Part shown: in pieces, positions 46,565-55,678 of the stretch
Position numbering within the stretch: position 1 is the stretch's first letter
Layout of the letters: each line of letters opens with the position of its first letter
NCBI GenBank assembly: GCA_000381585.1
Contig: KB906739.1
Location: 186,001 to 250,000 of the forward strand
Reading direction: 5' to 3'
DNA length: 64,000 nucleotides
Source: Acidobacteriaceae bacterium KBS 83
Lineage (GTDB): Bacteria > Acidobacteriota > Terriglobia > Terriglobales > Acidobacteriaceae
Notes under the pieces: model-generated
What the model was told of the DNA's origin: nothing
Databases searched by the model: none
What the model saw: only the letters and a program-made list of their open reading frames with translations
Program-made: the position numbers and the translations under genes

Positions 46565-46593
46565 AAAAAGGACGCCGCATGGCGTCCTTTTTT
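46565..46593 (-). terminator. Rho-independent terminator of the GT2 gene
   Basis: A perfect 12-bp stem (aaaaaggacgcc 46565-46576, ggcgtccttttt 46581-46592) with a 4-nt loop. T-runs on both strands make it bidirectional. It lies 28 bases after the stop of the glycosyltransferase at 46621. The remainder of the gap (46356-46564) shows an imperfect AT-rich hairpin near 46444-46469 and no gene. Confidence 0.85.
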
Positions 46594-46620
46594 AGTTCAT
46601 TGCCTGGAGTGAATCCAGGG

Positions 46621-47607
46621 TCAGCCCTCGCGCAACATGCTCGGCTCTTCCGGCGAGCGCAGCCGCACCAAGCGATCGACCGTGTACGGCGAACGCTGCT
46701 GCGAGGTGTGATAATGCCGTACCTGCAATTCGCCAAGCAGCCCAATCGCCAACATCTGGATGCCGGCCAGGATCAGCACGCCTGCCACCACGAACAGCGG
46801 TCCATGCTCGTCCATCACATGCTGGTGGCTGACGACCTTCAGCGCTGCCAGGAATACGGAGATCGCGCCTCCCATCAGGATGCTCAGCGAACCGAGCGTG
46901 CCGAAGAAGTGCAGCGGGCGGGACATGTATTTCAGCAGGAAGCGAATCGTCAGCAGATCGAAGAAGACGCGGAAGGTGCGCGAGATGCCGTAATGGCTCT
47001 TGCCCCGCTCGCGATTCACGTTCTTGATCGGAATTTCGCAGATGCTCGCGCCGTACCAGGAAGCGAGCGCGGGAATGAAGCGATGCATCTCGCCGTACAG
47101 CGGGATGTTGTGGATCACCTCACGGCGGTACGCCTTGAAGGTCGTGCCGAAGTCGTGAATATCCACGCCGCTCAGCTTCGCCATCAGCCAGTTCGCGCAA
47201 CGCGAAGGAATGCGCCGCATCACAAAGTTGTCAATGCGCTCCTTGCGCCAACCGCTCACCACATCGTAGCCCTCTTCGAGCTTGGCCAGGAAGTTCGGTA
47301 TCTCTTCAGGATCGTGCTGCAGATCGCCATCCATGGCCAGGATGAAATCGCCCTGCGCGTGATCGAAGCCCGCCGCCAGAGCGGAGGTCTGCCCGAAGTT
47401 GCGGCGCAGCTTCACTACCAGCACCCGGCTGTCCACCGCGGCAATCTCTTCCAGCAGCTTGTAGCTGCGATCGCTCGATCCGTCGTCTACCAATACCAGC
47501 TCGAAGCTGTCGCCCACCGTCTCCATCACCGCCTTCAGGCGGTCGTAGAGTGCGGTGACGTTCTCTTCCTCGTTGTGGAATGGGACGACGATTGAATACT
47601 TAGGCAT
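46621..47607 (-). CDS. Polyprenyl-phosphate glycosyltransferase (GtrB/DPM type)
   Basis: A 328-residue family-2 glycosyltransferase. The cytoplasmic domain has SIVVPFHNEEENV, the LVDDGSSDRS loop and the metal-binding ILAMDGDLQHDPEEIP. A DFGTTFKAYRR and RERGKSHYGISR acceptor block follows, then two C-terminal membrane helices (FGTLGSLSILMGGAISVFLAAL; GPLFVVAGVLILAGIQMLAIG). Proteins of this kind load a sugar on bactoprenyl phosphate for envelope glycan modification. It has its own terminator, so it is probably monocistronic. Confidence 0.88.
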   Translation of the reverse strand: MPKYSIVVPFHNEEENVTALYDRLKAVMETVGDSFELVLVDDGSSDRSYKLLEEIAAVDSRVLVVKLRRNFGQTSALAAGFDHAQGDFILAMDGDLQHDPEEIPNFLAKLEEGYDVVSGWRKERIDNFVMRRIPSRCANWLMAKLSGVDIHDFGTTFKAYRREVIHNIPLYGEMHRFIPALASWYGASICEIPIKNVNRERGKSHYGISRTFRVFFDLLTIRFLLKYMSRPLHFFGTLGSLSILMGGAISVFLAALKVVSHQHVMDEHGPLFVVAGVLILAGIQMLAIGLLGELQVRHYHTSQQRSPYTVDRLVRLRSPEEPSMLREG

Positions 47608-47686
47608 AGTCCCTTTATTATATCGGACCGGAGCGCGTTTTCCGGCCGCTTCTTGCGCTGCTTATCTGCCTGAAGAACCTGCGGAA

Positions 47687-48730
47687 TCACGCTGCGCTTC
47701 CCACTCTTTCGAAGATCCCGCGGAGCGCTGATACCGCCCGCTCGCACGCTCTCCGGTCAACATCGCGATGCGTCACGAAACGCACCTCCTCCGCGCTCGC
47801 CGTACCGCATAGCACTCCCCGCCCCTTCAGGCCGGCAACGACATCCGCCGCCGTCTTCCCCTCCGGACGAAAGATCACGATATTTGTTTGCACCGTGTCG
47901 AGATCGATCCGGCAGCCCTCTATCGCTGCGATCTGCTCCGCTAGCCAGCGCGCATTCGCGTGGTCTTCGTGCAACCGCGCCGGCATCTCTTCGAGCGCAA
48001 TCAGACCCGCTGCCGCCAGCACTCCTGCCTGGCGCATGCCTCCGCCCAGCATCTTGCGGATCGACCGGCCCCGCTCCATCAGAGCACGCGATCCCACCAG
48101 CATCGAGCCCACCGGCGCACACAGGCCCTTGCTCAGACAGAACATCACGGTCGCAAAACCGCGCGTGAGCTTCGCGACGGGCAGCCCTGACGCTGCTGCC
48201 GCGTTGAAGACCCGTGCTCCATCCAGATGCACCGGCAGCCCGCGTTCTTCCGCGCCGGCCCAAACCTCCTCGAGCGCCGCGAGCGGCGTCACCGTGCCTC
48301 CCGCCATGTTGTGTGTGTTCTCGAGCGCAATCATCCCCGTCTGTGCGCGGTAATAAATCGGCGCCGCAATCGCCGCCGCAATGCGCTCCCAGCCGAGCAC
48401 GCCGCGCTCCCCCTCTACCTGCCGCAACTGGCACCCGCTAAACGCCGACACCGCCGCCATCTCCCAATCCACGATGTGGGCGCGCCTTTCGCAAATCACC
48501 TCCTGCCCATGCTCGGTGTGCAGCCGCACCGCGGTCTGATTGCCCATCGTGCCCGTCGGCAGAAACAAAGCCGCTTCCTTCTCGAATATCTCCGCTGCCC
48601 GCCGCTCCAGCCGGTTTACCGTCGGATCTTCCCCGTAGACGTCGTCTCCCACCTCGGCTTCGGCCATCGCGCGCCGCATCGCCTCGGTCGGCTTCGTCAC
48701 CGTGTCGCTGCGCAGGTCGATCGTATCCAT
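47687..48730 (-). CDS. ltaE: Low-specificity L-threonine aldolase
   Basis: A 347-residue PLP enzyme cleaving threonine to glycine and acetaldehyde. The N-terminus has DLRSDTVTKPTEAMRRAMAEAEVGDDVYGEDPTVNRLE, the family start. The middle has LENTHNMAGGTVTPL and HLDGARVFNAA. The PLP lysine is in FCLSKGLCAPVGSMLVG. A normal length and complete fold suggest an active enzyme. It is divergent from pdxH (48818), whose product makes its cofactor; shared regulation is possible but not shown. Confidence 0.93.
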   Translation of the reverse strand: MDTIDLRSDTVTKPTEAMRRAMAEAEVGDDVYGEDPTVNRLERRAAEIFEKEAALFLPTGTMGNQTAVRLHTEHGQEVICERRAHIVDWEMAAVSAFSGCQLRQVEGERGVLGWERIAAAIAAPIYYRAQTGMIALENTHNMAGGTVTPLAALEEVWAGAEERGLPVHLDGARVFNAAAASGLPVAKLTRGFATVMFCLSKGLCAPVGSMLVGSRALMERGRSIRKMLGGGMRQAGVLAAAGLIALEEMPARLHEDHANARWLAEQIAAIEGCRIDLDTVQTNIVIFRPEGKTAADVVAGLKGRGVLCGTASAEEVRFVTHRDVDRRACERAVSALRGIFERVGSAA

Positions 48731-48817
48731 GCCTGTTACCTTTCACCTGAAAATTCCGCCGGCGCAGAATTGCACTGGCCTGCTACCCCTCCCCTCGACA
48801 ATACTTGTGCCGTGGAC

Positions 48818-49444
48818 ATGAGCGCGAATCCTGGCGAACCCGCAAGGCACGACCCCTTCTCACCGGAGGCCCTCGACCCGCTTCCCTGCTTTCAAGCCTG
48901 GTTTGCCGAGGCGCGTGCCCTTGAACCCAACGATCCCGACGCCATGGCCCTCGCGACTGCCACGCCGCAGGGCCGCCCGTCGGTGCGCATGGTCCTGCTC
49001 AAAAACATCACCGCGGATGGCTCATTCGTCTTCTATACCAACGCTCAAAGCCGCAAGGGCGAGGAACTCCGCGCTAACCCGAATGCCGCGCTCTGCCTTC
49101 ACTGGAAGTCGCTGCGCCGTCAGGTCCGCATCGAGGGAGTTGTCTCCGAGGTCCAGTCCCAGCAGGCCGACCTCTATTTCCGCAGCCGCGCCCGGGGCAG
49201 CCAGATCGGCGCCCTGGCCTCCGACCAGTCGCGCCCGCTCAACGATCGCGTGACCCTCGAAGCGCGTGCAGCGGAGATCTCCGCGCTTTATCCCGCCGAA
49301 GTTCCGCGACCGCCTCATTGGACAGGCTTCGCTGTCCACGCCCATACCATCGAATTCTGGCAGAGCCGCGCCGACCGCCTCCACGACCGCATGCTCTACA
49401 CCCGAATTCCCGGCGGCTGGGAGCGTTGTCTCCTCTATCCCTAA
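48818..49444 (+). CDS. pdxH: Pyridoxamine 5'-phosphate oxidase
   Basis: A 208-residue FMN enzyme that makes pyridoxal 5'-phosphate. Signature blocks are MALATATPQGRPSVRMVLLKN and FVFYTNAQSRKGEELRANPNAALCLHWK; the PLP contact GWERCLLYP closes the chain. The ATG at 48818 is chosen over a long upstream frame because only this segment matches the family; GTG at 48812 is an alternative. It is divergent from the threonine aldolase gene across an 87-bp gap. Confidence 0.93.
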   Translation: MSANPGEPARHDPFSPEALDPLPCFQAWFAEARALEPNDPDAMALATATPQGRPSVRMVLLKNITADGSFVFYTNAQSRKGEELRANPNAALCLHWKSLRRQVRIEGVVSEVQSQQADLYFRSRARGSQIGALASDQSRPLNDRVTLEARAAEISALYPAEVPRPPHWTGFAVHAHTIEFWQSRADRLHDRMLYTRIPGGWERCLLYP

Positions 49445-49717
49445 GCCACCCGTTGGAAGTCATTCGTCCCGTAAATACCCCTATCCATCCCGAAAAATTG
49501 TGAGTTCCAACCGTATTTACGAGATAAATGCGGGATTTCCTCCTTGCCCTCATGGAAGGGCACTGCAATAATCAAGCCTCGCAAAAACGTTTCCACGTCT
49601 GAAAGGTTTTTGTCCGGCCCAGGTGTGCTCCGTGGTTAAACCGGCAGGTTCCGTCGATACATAACAGGAACCGCCGGCTGCTTTGGATGAAATTGTCCCT
49701 TCTTGGAGGCCGTTCGC
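49445..49717 (+). promoter_or_regulatory. Leader region of the Oar-like receptor
   Basis: A 273-base gap with no gene. It contains two interleaved inverted repeats: ttggaa/ttccaa (49453-49458, 49505-49510) and cgtaaatac/gtatttacg (49470-49478, 49513-49521). The order left1-left2-right1-right2 cannot nest as one hairpin. A ggagg ribosome site precedes the ATG at 49718. No known riboswitch was recognised. Confidence 0.3.
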
Positions 49718-52700
49718 ATGCGATTGCTCAAGCTCACGCTATTCGTGTTTCTCATTGCTGTAGTGCCGCTCCTGGCACAAACCAGCTCAACTTCCGTTCG
49801 TGGCGCCATCACGGATCCGGCTGGTGCGTTCGTCCCCAACGCCGAGATTACGCTGACCAATACAGCCGACAACTCCGTGACCGCAGGCACGTCGGATAAG
49901 TCTGGCCTGTTCGTCTTCCCACAGCTCGCGCCGGGCACGTATCTCATCACCGTCAAGTCGCAAGGCTTCGCGCCCGCCACCAAGCAGGCGCAGTTGCTCG
50001 TCAATCAGCCCGCCACTATCAACTTTCAGCTGGGTGTCGTCCAGACATCGCAGACCATCAACGTCAGTGCCGAAGCCCAGACGCTGAACAAGACCGATGC
50101 TAGCCTCGGCACCGCTCTCGACAATCAGACCCTACAGGCCCTGCCCGCTGAGGGCAGAAACGTGCCCGACCTGCTAAGCCTGCAGCCCGGCGTGCTCTAC
50201 CTTGGCCGCGGCGTCAGCAAGGACACCGACAGCCGCACCGGTGCTGTCTCCGGCTCGCGTTCCGACCAGGGCAACGTCACGCTCGATGGTCTGGATGATA
50301 ACGACCAGACCGAGGGATATGCCTTCACCGGCGTCCTCCGCTCCACCATCGACTCCACCGACGAGTTCCGTGTGGCCACAGTCAACAGCGATGCCCAGGG
50401 AGGCCGCTCCTCCGGAGCGCAGGTCTCGCTCATCACCAAGTCAGGCACCAACAGCTTCCACGGAGACGCGTTCGAATACAATCGGTCAAATTTTGGCAAC
50501 GCGAACAACTGGTTCAACAAGCAGGCGCAACTCGCCAACGGGCAGCCAAACGTACCAGGCAAGCTGATCCGCAATACCTTCGGCGGAGCCATTGGCGGCC
50601 CCATATACAAGGACAAGCTCTTCTTCTTCTTCAACTACGAAGGCCAGCGCTCAGCCGAGAACACGCAGGAAACGCGAATCGTCCCAACCGACAGCTATCG
50701 GGCGGGCCAGATCCGGTATCAGGATGACAACAACCAGGTCCACACGCTCACCCAGGGTCAGTTTGCGCAGCTTGACTCTGCCTGCGTCGGCACTGGCGCC
50801 TGCCCCAACGGGCCGGGTGCAAATGCGGCTGTACTGCAATATTTCAACCAGTTCCCGCATGCCAACACCGGTGGTGGCGACAACCTGAACACCGCCGGCT
50901 ACACCTTCTCCTCGCCCAGTCCGGCCACACTCAACACGTCCATCGTTAAGTTCGACTACAACTTCCGCGACAAGCATCACCTGTTCATCCGCGGCAATCT
51001 GCAGAAGGACACCACAGCAGATCCCGAGCAGTATCCCGGTCTCCCGCCCAATTCCATCCGCATCGATAACACCAAGGGTATGGCGGCCGGCGACACCTGG
51101 ATGATCTCAAACACCCTGATCAACGATCTTCGCTACGGCTACATCCGCCAGGGATACAGCGACGCGGGCACGCTCACCAAGGACTACGTCGATTTCCGCT
51201 TCATGGATGATCTCGATCCCCACACGGGCACAACCACCGTCAATGTCCCGGTCCACAACATCATCGATAACCTCTCCTGGACTCATGGCAACCACACCGT
51301 GCAGGGCGGCGTGAACTGGCGTCTCATTGGAAATAACCGCTTCACGAATGCCAATTCCTTCAACATTGCCAGCACCAACCCGTACTGGATCGGCAGCACC
51401 GTTCCAGATCCCGGAGACATCCATCTCACCCCCGTCGGCAGCGGCTTCAGCAATAACTACCTCATCGCTTATGCCAATCTCGTGGGCACGGTTCCGGACC
51501 TCACCAACTCCTACAACTACACCGTCAACGCAGGTGGCCAGAGCGGCAGCCAGTTGCCCGACGGTGCCACCATTCCCCACGAATATCGCGCCAACGAATA
51601 CGAGTGGTTCCTTCAGGACACCTGGCGCCCGCTGTCCAATCTCACCTTGACCTTTGGCCTGCGGCACACCATCCTGCAGACCCCGTATGACATCCACGGC
51701 CAGCAGGTATCGCCCGACGTCGATGTCGAAAAATGGTACAAGCAGCGCGAGATTTCGGCGCAGCAGGGCCAGGTCTATGAGCCGCTTGTCTCGTTTTCCC
51801 CCAGCGGCCCCGCCGTCGGCCGGCCCGGCTACTGGCCGAAGCAGAAGCTCAACATCGCTCCTCGCTTGTCTATCGCCTACTCGCCGGACACCAAGACCTC
51901 CATTCGCGCGGGCTTCGGCATGTACTACGATCACTACGGCCAGGGCATCGTGAATTCGTTCACGGATACGGGCTCCTTTGGTCTCAGCACCCAGCTGGAA
52001 AATCCTGCGGGCGTCTATGACTCCGAGACCGCGCCGCGTTTTACCGGCATCAACAATCTGCCGAACATCAACGTTGGGCCCCCGCCTCCTAATCCCACGA
52101 CCTTCCCCTACACCGTTCCCAGTGACGCCTTCCTCATCACCTGGGGTCTCAGCAATCGGATCAAAACCCCCTATTCGGAATCGTTCGATGCTTCCGTTCA
52201 GAGGGTGATCCCCGGCGGCTTCACGCTTGAAGCTTCCTATGTGGGACGGTTAGGACGCCACCTTCTGCAACAGGTGGACTTCGCGTCACCCACCAACTAC
52301 GTCGACCCGCAGGGAGGTGGCGACTGGTACAGCAACATCACCAAGCTTTCGGTGATCAGCGATCAGCACCAGGGCGGCGATGCAACGGTTGCACCAATTC
52401 CTTACTTCGAGCACGTCTTCCCGCAGATGGCCTTCGACGGAAACAGCGCTACCCAGAACATCTACTCCCTCGAAGTGGCACCCAACCGTTACAACTACGG
52501 GGAGACCGGTACGCTGGCCGATATTGACTTCTACTGCGACTATGGCTGCCCGCAGGGAACCAAGATGTACCAGGGGCAGTTCTCCTCCCTCTTTGGCTGG
52601 GACTCTATCGGCCAGAGCTACTACAACGCCGGACAACTCGTCCTTCGTCACCCCTCGAGCCACGGATTTCAGTCGGACTTCAGCTATACCTTCGCTAGGT

Positions 52701-53401
52701 CCATTGACATGGGATCCGACACACAACGTGCCGGCATCCACACCGCGAACAACACCTCCAGCGTCATCCTGAACACCTGGAACCCTGAGTACAACCGCGC
52801 GCCTTCCGACTTCGACACGCGGCACCTCATCACAGGCAGCTTCGTGTATCAGCTTCCCTTTGGTACCGGCCAGAAGCTCGCCGGCAGCAGCAACCGCCTG
52901 GTGAACGCGATCATCGGTGGCTGGCAATCATCCGGCCTTATCCGCTGGACCAGCGGGCTGCCCTTCTCGCTCTTCTCTCCTGCGTGGGCCACCAACTGGG
53001 AAGAGGAGAGTTTTGCCGTTCAGACCGCCCCAATCAAGTTGCACAAGCACATCGGTCCCGACGGCCTTCCGCAGGTCTTCGATAATCCCGACGCCATCAC
53101 CAACGGCGCGTTCGGCGGCAATCCCAGTCGACTCGCCTATCCGGGTGAAGCCGGACAGCGCAACAACTACCGCGGCGATGGATACTTTGACATCGACTCC
53201 AGCCTCAGAAAGACCTGGACCATCTACCACGAACACTCTCTCGGCTTTGCCTGGGATGTCTTCAATGTCACCAACTCCGCCCGTTTCGACACCAACACTA
53301 TTGACTCGGGCCTAACCGATGCAGGCTCCATGGGCGAGTACTTCACCCGCACCCTCAACCTGCCCCGCGTCATGCAATTCTCTCTGCGGTACGCGTTCTA
53401 A
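49718..53401 (+). CDS. TonB-dependent receptor, Oar-like
   Basis: A 1227-residue outer-membrane receptor. A signal peptide (LLKLTLFVFLIAVVPLLAQ) is followed by a carboxypeptidase-regulatory-like beta domain (residues about 25-110: VRGAITDPAGAFVPNAEITLTN, GLFVFPQLAPGTYLITVKSQGF), a plug domain (LQALPAEGRNVPDLLSLQPGVLYLGRG) and a large barrel ending in LRYAF. The ATG at 49718 has ggagg upstream. The substrate is unknown, but the two genes that follow encode secreted peptidases, so peptides are a reasonable guess. It resembles the partial receptor at 2-1375. Confidence 0.9.
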   Translation: MRLLKLTLFVFLIAVVPLLAQTSSTSVRGAITDPAGAFVPNAEITLTNTADNSVTAGTSDKSGLFVFPQLAPGTYLITVKSQGFAPATKQAQLLVNQPATINFQLGVVQTSQTINVSAEAQTLNKTDASLGTALDNQTLQALPAEGRNVPDLLSLQPGVLYLGRGVSKDTDSRTGAVSGSRSDQGNVTLDGLDDNDQTEGYAFTGVLRSTIDSTDEFRVATVNSDAQGGRSSGAQVSLITKSGTNSFHGDAFEYNRSNFGNANNWFNKQAQLANGQPNVPGKLIRNTFGGAIGGPIYKDKLFFFFNYEGQRSAENTQETRIVPTDSYRAGQIRYQDDNNQVHTLTQGQFAQLDSACVGTGACPNGPGANAAVLQYFNQFPHANTGGGDNLNTAGYTFSSPSPATLNTSIVKFDYNFRDKHHLFIRGNLQKDTTADPEQYPGLPPNSIRIDNTKGMAAGDTWMISNTLINDLRYGYIRQGYSDAGTLTKDYVDFRFMDDLDPHTGTTTVNVPVHNIIDNLSWTHGNHTVQGGVNWRLIGNNRFTNANSFNIASTNPYWIGSTVPDPGDIHLTPVGSGFSNNYLIAYANLVGTVPDLTNSYNYTVNAGGQSGSQLPDGATIPHEYRANEYEWFLQDTWRPLSNLTLTFGLRHTILQTPYDIHGQQVSPDVDVEKWYKQREISAQQGQVYEPLVSFSPSGPAVGRPGYWPKQKLNIAPRLSIAYSPDTKTSIRAGFGMYYDHYGQGIVNSFTDTGSFGLSTQLENPAGVYDSETAPRFTGINNLPNINVGPPPPNPTTFPYTVPSDAFLITWGLSNRIKTPYSESFDASVQRVIPGGFTLEASYVGRLGRHLLQQVDFASPTNYVDPQGGGDWYSNITKLSVISDQHQGGDATVAPIPYFEHVFPQMAFDGNSATQNIYSLEVAPNRYNYGETGTLADIDFYCDYGCPQGTKMYQGQFSSLFGWDSIGQSYYNAGQLVLRHPSSHGFQSDFSYTFARSIDMGSDTQRAGIHTANNTSSVILNTWNPEYNRAPSDFDTRHLITGSFVYQLPFGTGQKLAGSSNRLVNAIIGGWQSSGLIRWTSGLPFSLFSPAWATNWEEESFAVQTAPIKLHKHIGPDGLPQVFDNPDAITNGAFGGNPSRLAYPGEAGQRNNYRGDGYFDIDSSLRKTWTIYHEHSLGFAWDVFNVTNSARFDTNTIDSGLTDAGSMGEYFTRTLNLPRVMQFSLRYAF

Positions 53402-53418
53402 TCGAATTACAATCCGGG

Positions 53419-53447
53419 AGCGGCTTCGGCACATCGTCGAAGCCGCT
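53419..53447 (+). terminator. Hairpin after the Oar-like receptor gene
   Basis: A perfect 10-bp stem (agcggcttcg 53419-53428, cgaagccgct 53438-53447) with a 9-nt loop, 18 bases after the receptor stop. It has no T-run. It may attenuate transcription into the S9 peptidase gene or stabilise the receptor mRNA 3' end. Confidence 0.5.
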
Positions 53448-53479
53448 TCTGTGTGCCATCTGAATTGCCACGCTCATCC

Positions 53480-55612
53480 ATGAAATCTCGTCTCCTGCCG
53501 CTCCCGCTCGCCATTGCCGCCCTGCTGCCAATCGGACTCACAGCTCAGGCGCCCACCCAGAGCAAACCCCCGCTCACCCTCGACGCCTACTTCGCCGAAG
53601 CCGAATACTCCTCGGCCCGTCTCTCGCCCGATGGAACAGCAGCCGTCATCGCCGTGGGTGAACCGGACTGGATGGCCAACCGCTTCCGCGAAGACCTCTG
53701 GCTCTGGCGCGCATCCACCGGCAAGACGGAACCGCTCACCAACTCCGGTCACGACAGTGGCCCCGACTGGTCCCCCGACGGCCATCTCATCGCCTTCACC
53801 TCGGACCGGCCTCTTCCCGACGAGAAACCTTCCGACAACAAAGACAGCAAGGACGACTCACCCTCCCGGCTCTGGATCATCTCCGCTGATGGTGGCGGGG
53901 CGCGTCCGCTCTATCTCACCAAAGATGACGTCCACTCCTTCGCCTGGGCGCCCGATGGCTCCGCCATCTATCTCGCTATCCAGCAGCCGCTCTCGAAAGA
54001 CGAAACCGACGCCAAGGAGCACGATTGGAAGGACGTCACGCGCTACCGCACCAGCGAGCGTGGTGACCTGCTTCTCCGCATCCCGATTCCCGCTCTGCCC
54101 GCTTCAGCGCCAAAGCCCAACGCCGCGCCGCCAACACCCGCAGCCAATCAGCAGCCGCTGCCCGAGGGCGCCACCATCATCGCGCGCAGCCCGCTGGCCA
54201 TAGAATCCATCCAGGTCGATCGCCACAGCGGCAGCGTCGCCTTCGTCACCGGCCCCATCTCGCATCGCCTGGAACGCCCCGAGGACACCGAGATCCACTC
54301 CGTCGCTGCAAACGGCGGACCTGTTACCCAACTGACCCACAACCAGGGTCTCGAGAACAACCTCCGCTGGTCGCCCGATGGCGAGCATCTCTACTTCACC
54401 GTGCAGGCGGCAGCGGGCTCAGTAAAAGGTCCCTATCACGATGTGCAGGGCCGTCTCTACTCCATTCCCGCCCACGGCGGCGAGCCTCAGCGGCTCGGCG
54501 CGGACTTCGATGGCAACTGGCAGGACTACACCATCCTCTCCGACGGCACTCTCCTCGCCGCGGGCACAAAAGGCACCAGCACGCAGGTCTATCGCATCAA
54601 GGGCGAGCACGCAGAAAAGCTCCCCGGTATCGCGGGCACATACGGCGGTCTCAACGCCGCCTCGCACGGAGACGCTCTCCTGCTTACGCACTCCGCCATC
54701 CGCGAGCCGCAGGAGGTCTACGTCGTCTCGTCAGCCTCTCATCTTGATCAGGCCAAATCGCTCACCCGCTTCAACGCGCACTATCTCGATTACGCGCAGT
54801 CCGATTGGCGACCCTACACCTGGAAGTCCTTCGACGGCACAAGCGTCGAAGGCGTGCTCATCTATCCGCCCGGACAGCGTGACACGAAACATCTCCCCAT
54901 GCTCACTCTCATCCACGGCGGTCCCGCAGATGCAGATGGCGATCGCTTCGGCGCCGACTGGTATGAGTGGGCCACCATGGCCGCCGCGCAGGGATGGCTC
55001 GTCTTCCGTCCCAACTATCGCGGCTCCGCCGGCTACGGCGATACCTTCATGGAGCAGATCACCCCGCATATCGTCTCCATCCCCGGCAAAGACATCCTCT
55101 CCGGCGTCGACGCGCTCGTCGCCGATGGCACCGCCGATCCCACCCATCTCGTCATCGGCGGCTACAGCTACGGCGGCTACATGACCAACTGGCTCATCAC
55201 CCAGACCACTCGCTTTCGCGCCGCCGTCACCGGCGCGGGTGCTGTCGAGCACGCGGCCAACTGGGGCAACGACGACCTCACCTTCGATGATGCCGCATAC
55301 CTCGGCGGACGTCCCTGGGAGAACCCCCAGCTCTATCAAAGCGAGGCAGCCCTCTTCCAGATGAACAAGGTCACCACCCCCACCCACATGATCGCGGGCG
55401 ATGCTGATATCCGCGTCGCATTTCTCGAAGATGTCCTGCTCGAGCACGCACTGGAATCGCTCAACATACCGCACGCTCTCTTGACCTTCCCCGGCGAAGG
55501 TCATTCGCTCGCAAAGAATCCCTGGCACGGTTACATCGCAGTGCGCGAAGAGTTGAAATGGATCAACAAGTACGGCGATCACTCGCCACCCGGCGCCTCA
55601 CCCGGTCAATGA
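53480..55612 (+). CDS. Secreted S9 prolyl-oligopeptidase family peptidase
   Basis: A 710-residue serine peptidase. A signal peptide (LLPLPLAIAALLPIGLTAQ) is followed by a beta-propeller built from WD40-like PD40 repeats (GPDWSPDGHLIAFTSDR; FAWAPDGSAIYLA; NNLRWSPDGEHLYFT). The alpha/beta hydrolase domain has the oxyanion-region HGGP, the nucleophile in GGYSYGGYMTNW, Asp in IAGDADIRV and His in FPGEGHSL. It probably degrades oligopeptides in the periplasm. The ATG at 53480 is chosen for the signal peptide. It follows the Oar-like receptor and precedes an M14 carboxypeptidase, all on the plus strand. Confidence 0.92.
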   Translation: MKSRLLPLPLAIAALLPIGLTAQAPTQSKPPLTLDAYFAEAEYSSARLSPDGTAAVIAVGEPDWMANRFREDLWLWRASTGKTEPLTNSGHDSGPDWSPDGHLIAFTSDRPLPDEKPSDNKDSKDDSPSRLWIISADGGGARPLYLTKDDVHSFAWAPDGSAIYLAIQQPLSKDETDAKEHDWKDVTRYRTSERGDLLLRIPIPALPASAPKPNAAPPTPAANQQPLPEGATIIARSPLAIESIQVDRHSGSVAFVTGPISHRLERPEDTEIHSVAANGGPVTQLTHNQGLENNLRWSPDGEHLYFTVQAAAGSVKGPYHDVQGRLYSIPAHGGEPQRLGADFDGNWQDYTILSDGTLLAAGTKGTSTQVYRIKGEHAEKLPGIAGTYGGLNAASHGDALLLTHSAIREPQEVYVVSSASHLDQAKSLTRFNAHYLDYAQSDWRPYTWKSFDGTSVEGVLIYPPGQRDTKHLPMLTLIHGGPADADGDRFGADWYEWATMAAAQGWLVFRPNYRGSAGYGDTFMEQITPHIVSIPGKDILSGVDALVADGTADPTHLVIGGYSYGGYMTNWLITQTTRFRAAVTGAGAVEHAANWGNDDLTFDDAAYLGGRPWENPQLYQSEAALFQMNKVTTPTHMIAGDADIRVAFLEDVLLEHALESLNIPHALLTFPGEGHSLAKNPWHGYIAVREELKWINKYGDHSPPGASPGQ

Positions 55613-55678
55613 CATCCGCCCGAATCAGAACAGTAGCAGATACTATTTTCAGTCGCTTCCCTCTTCGGAGTTAGACTC

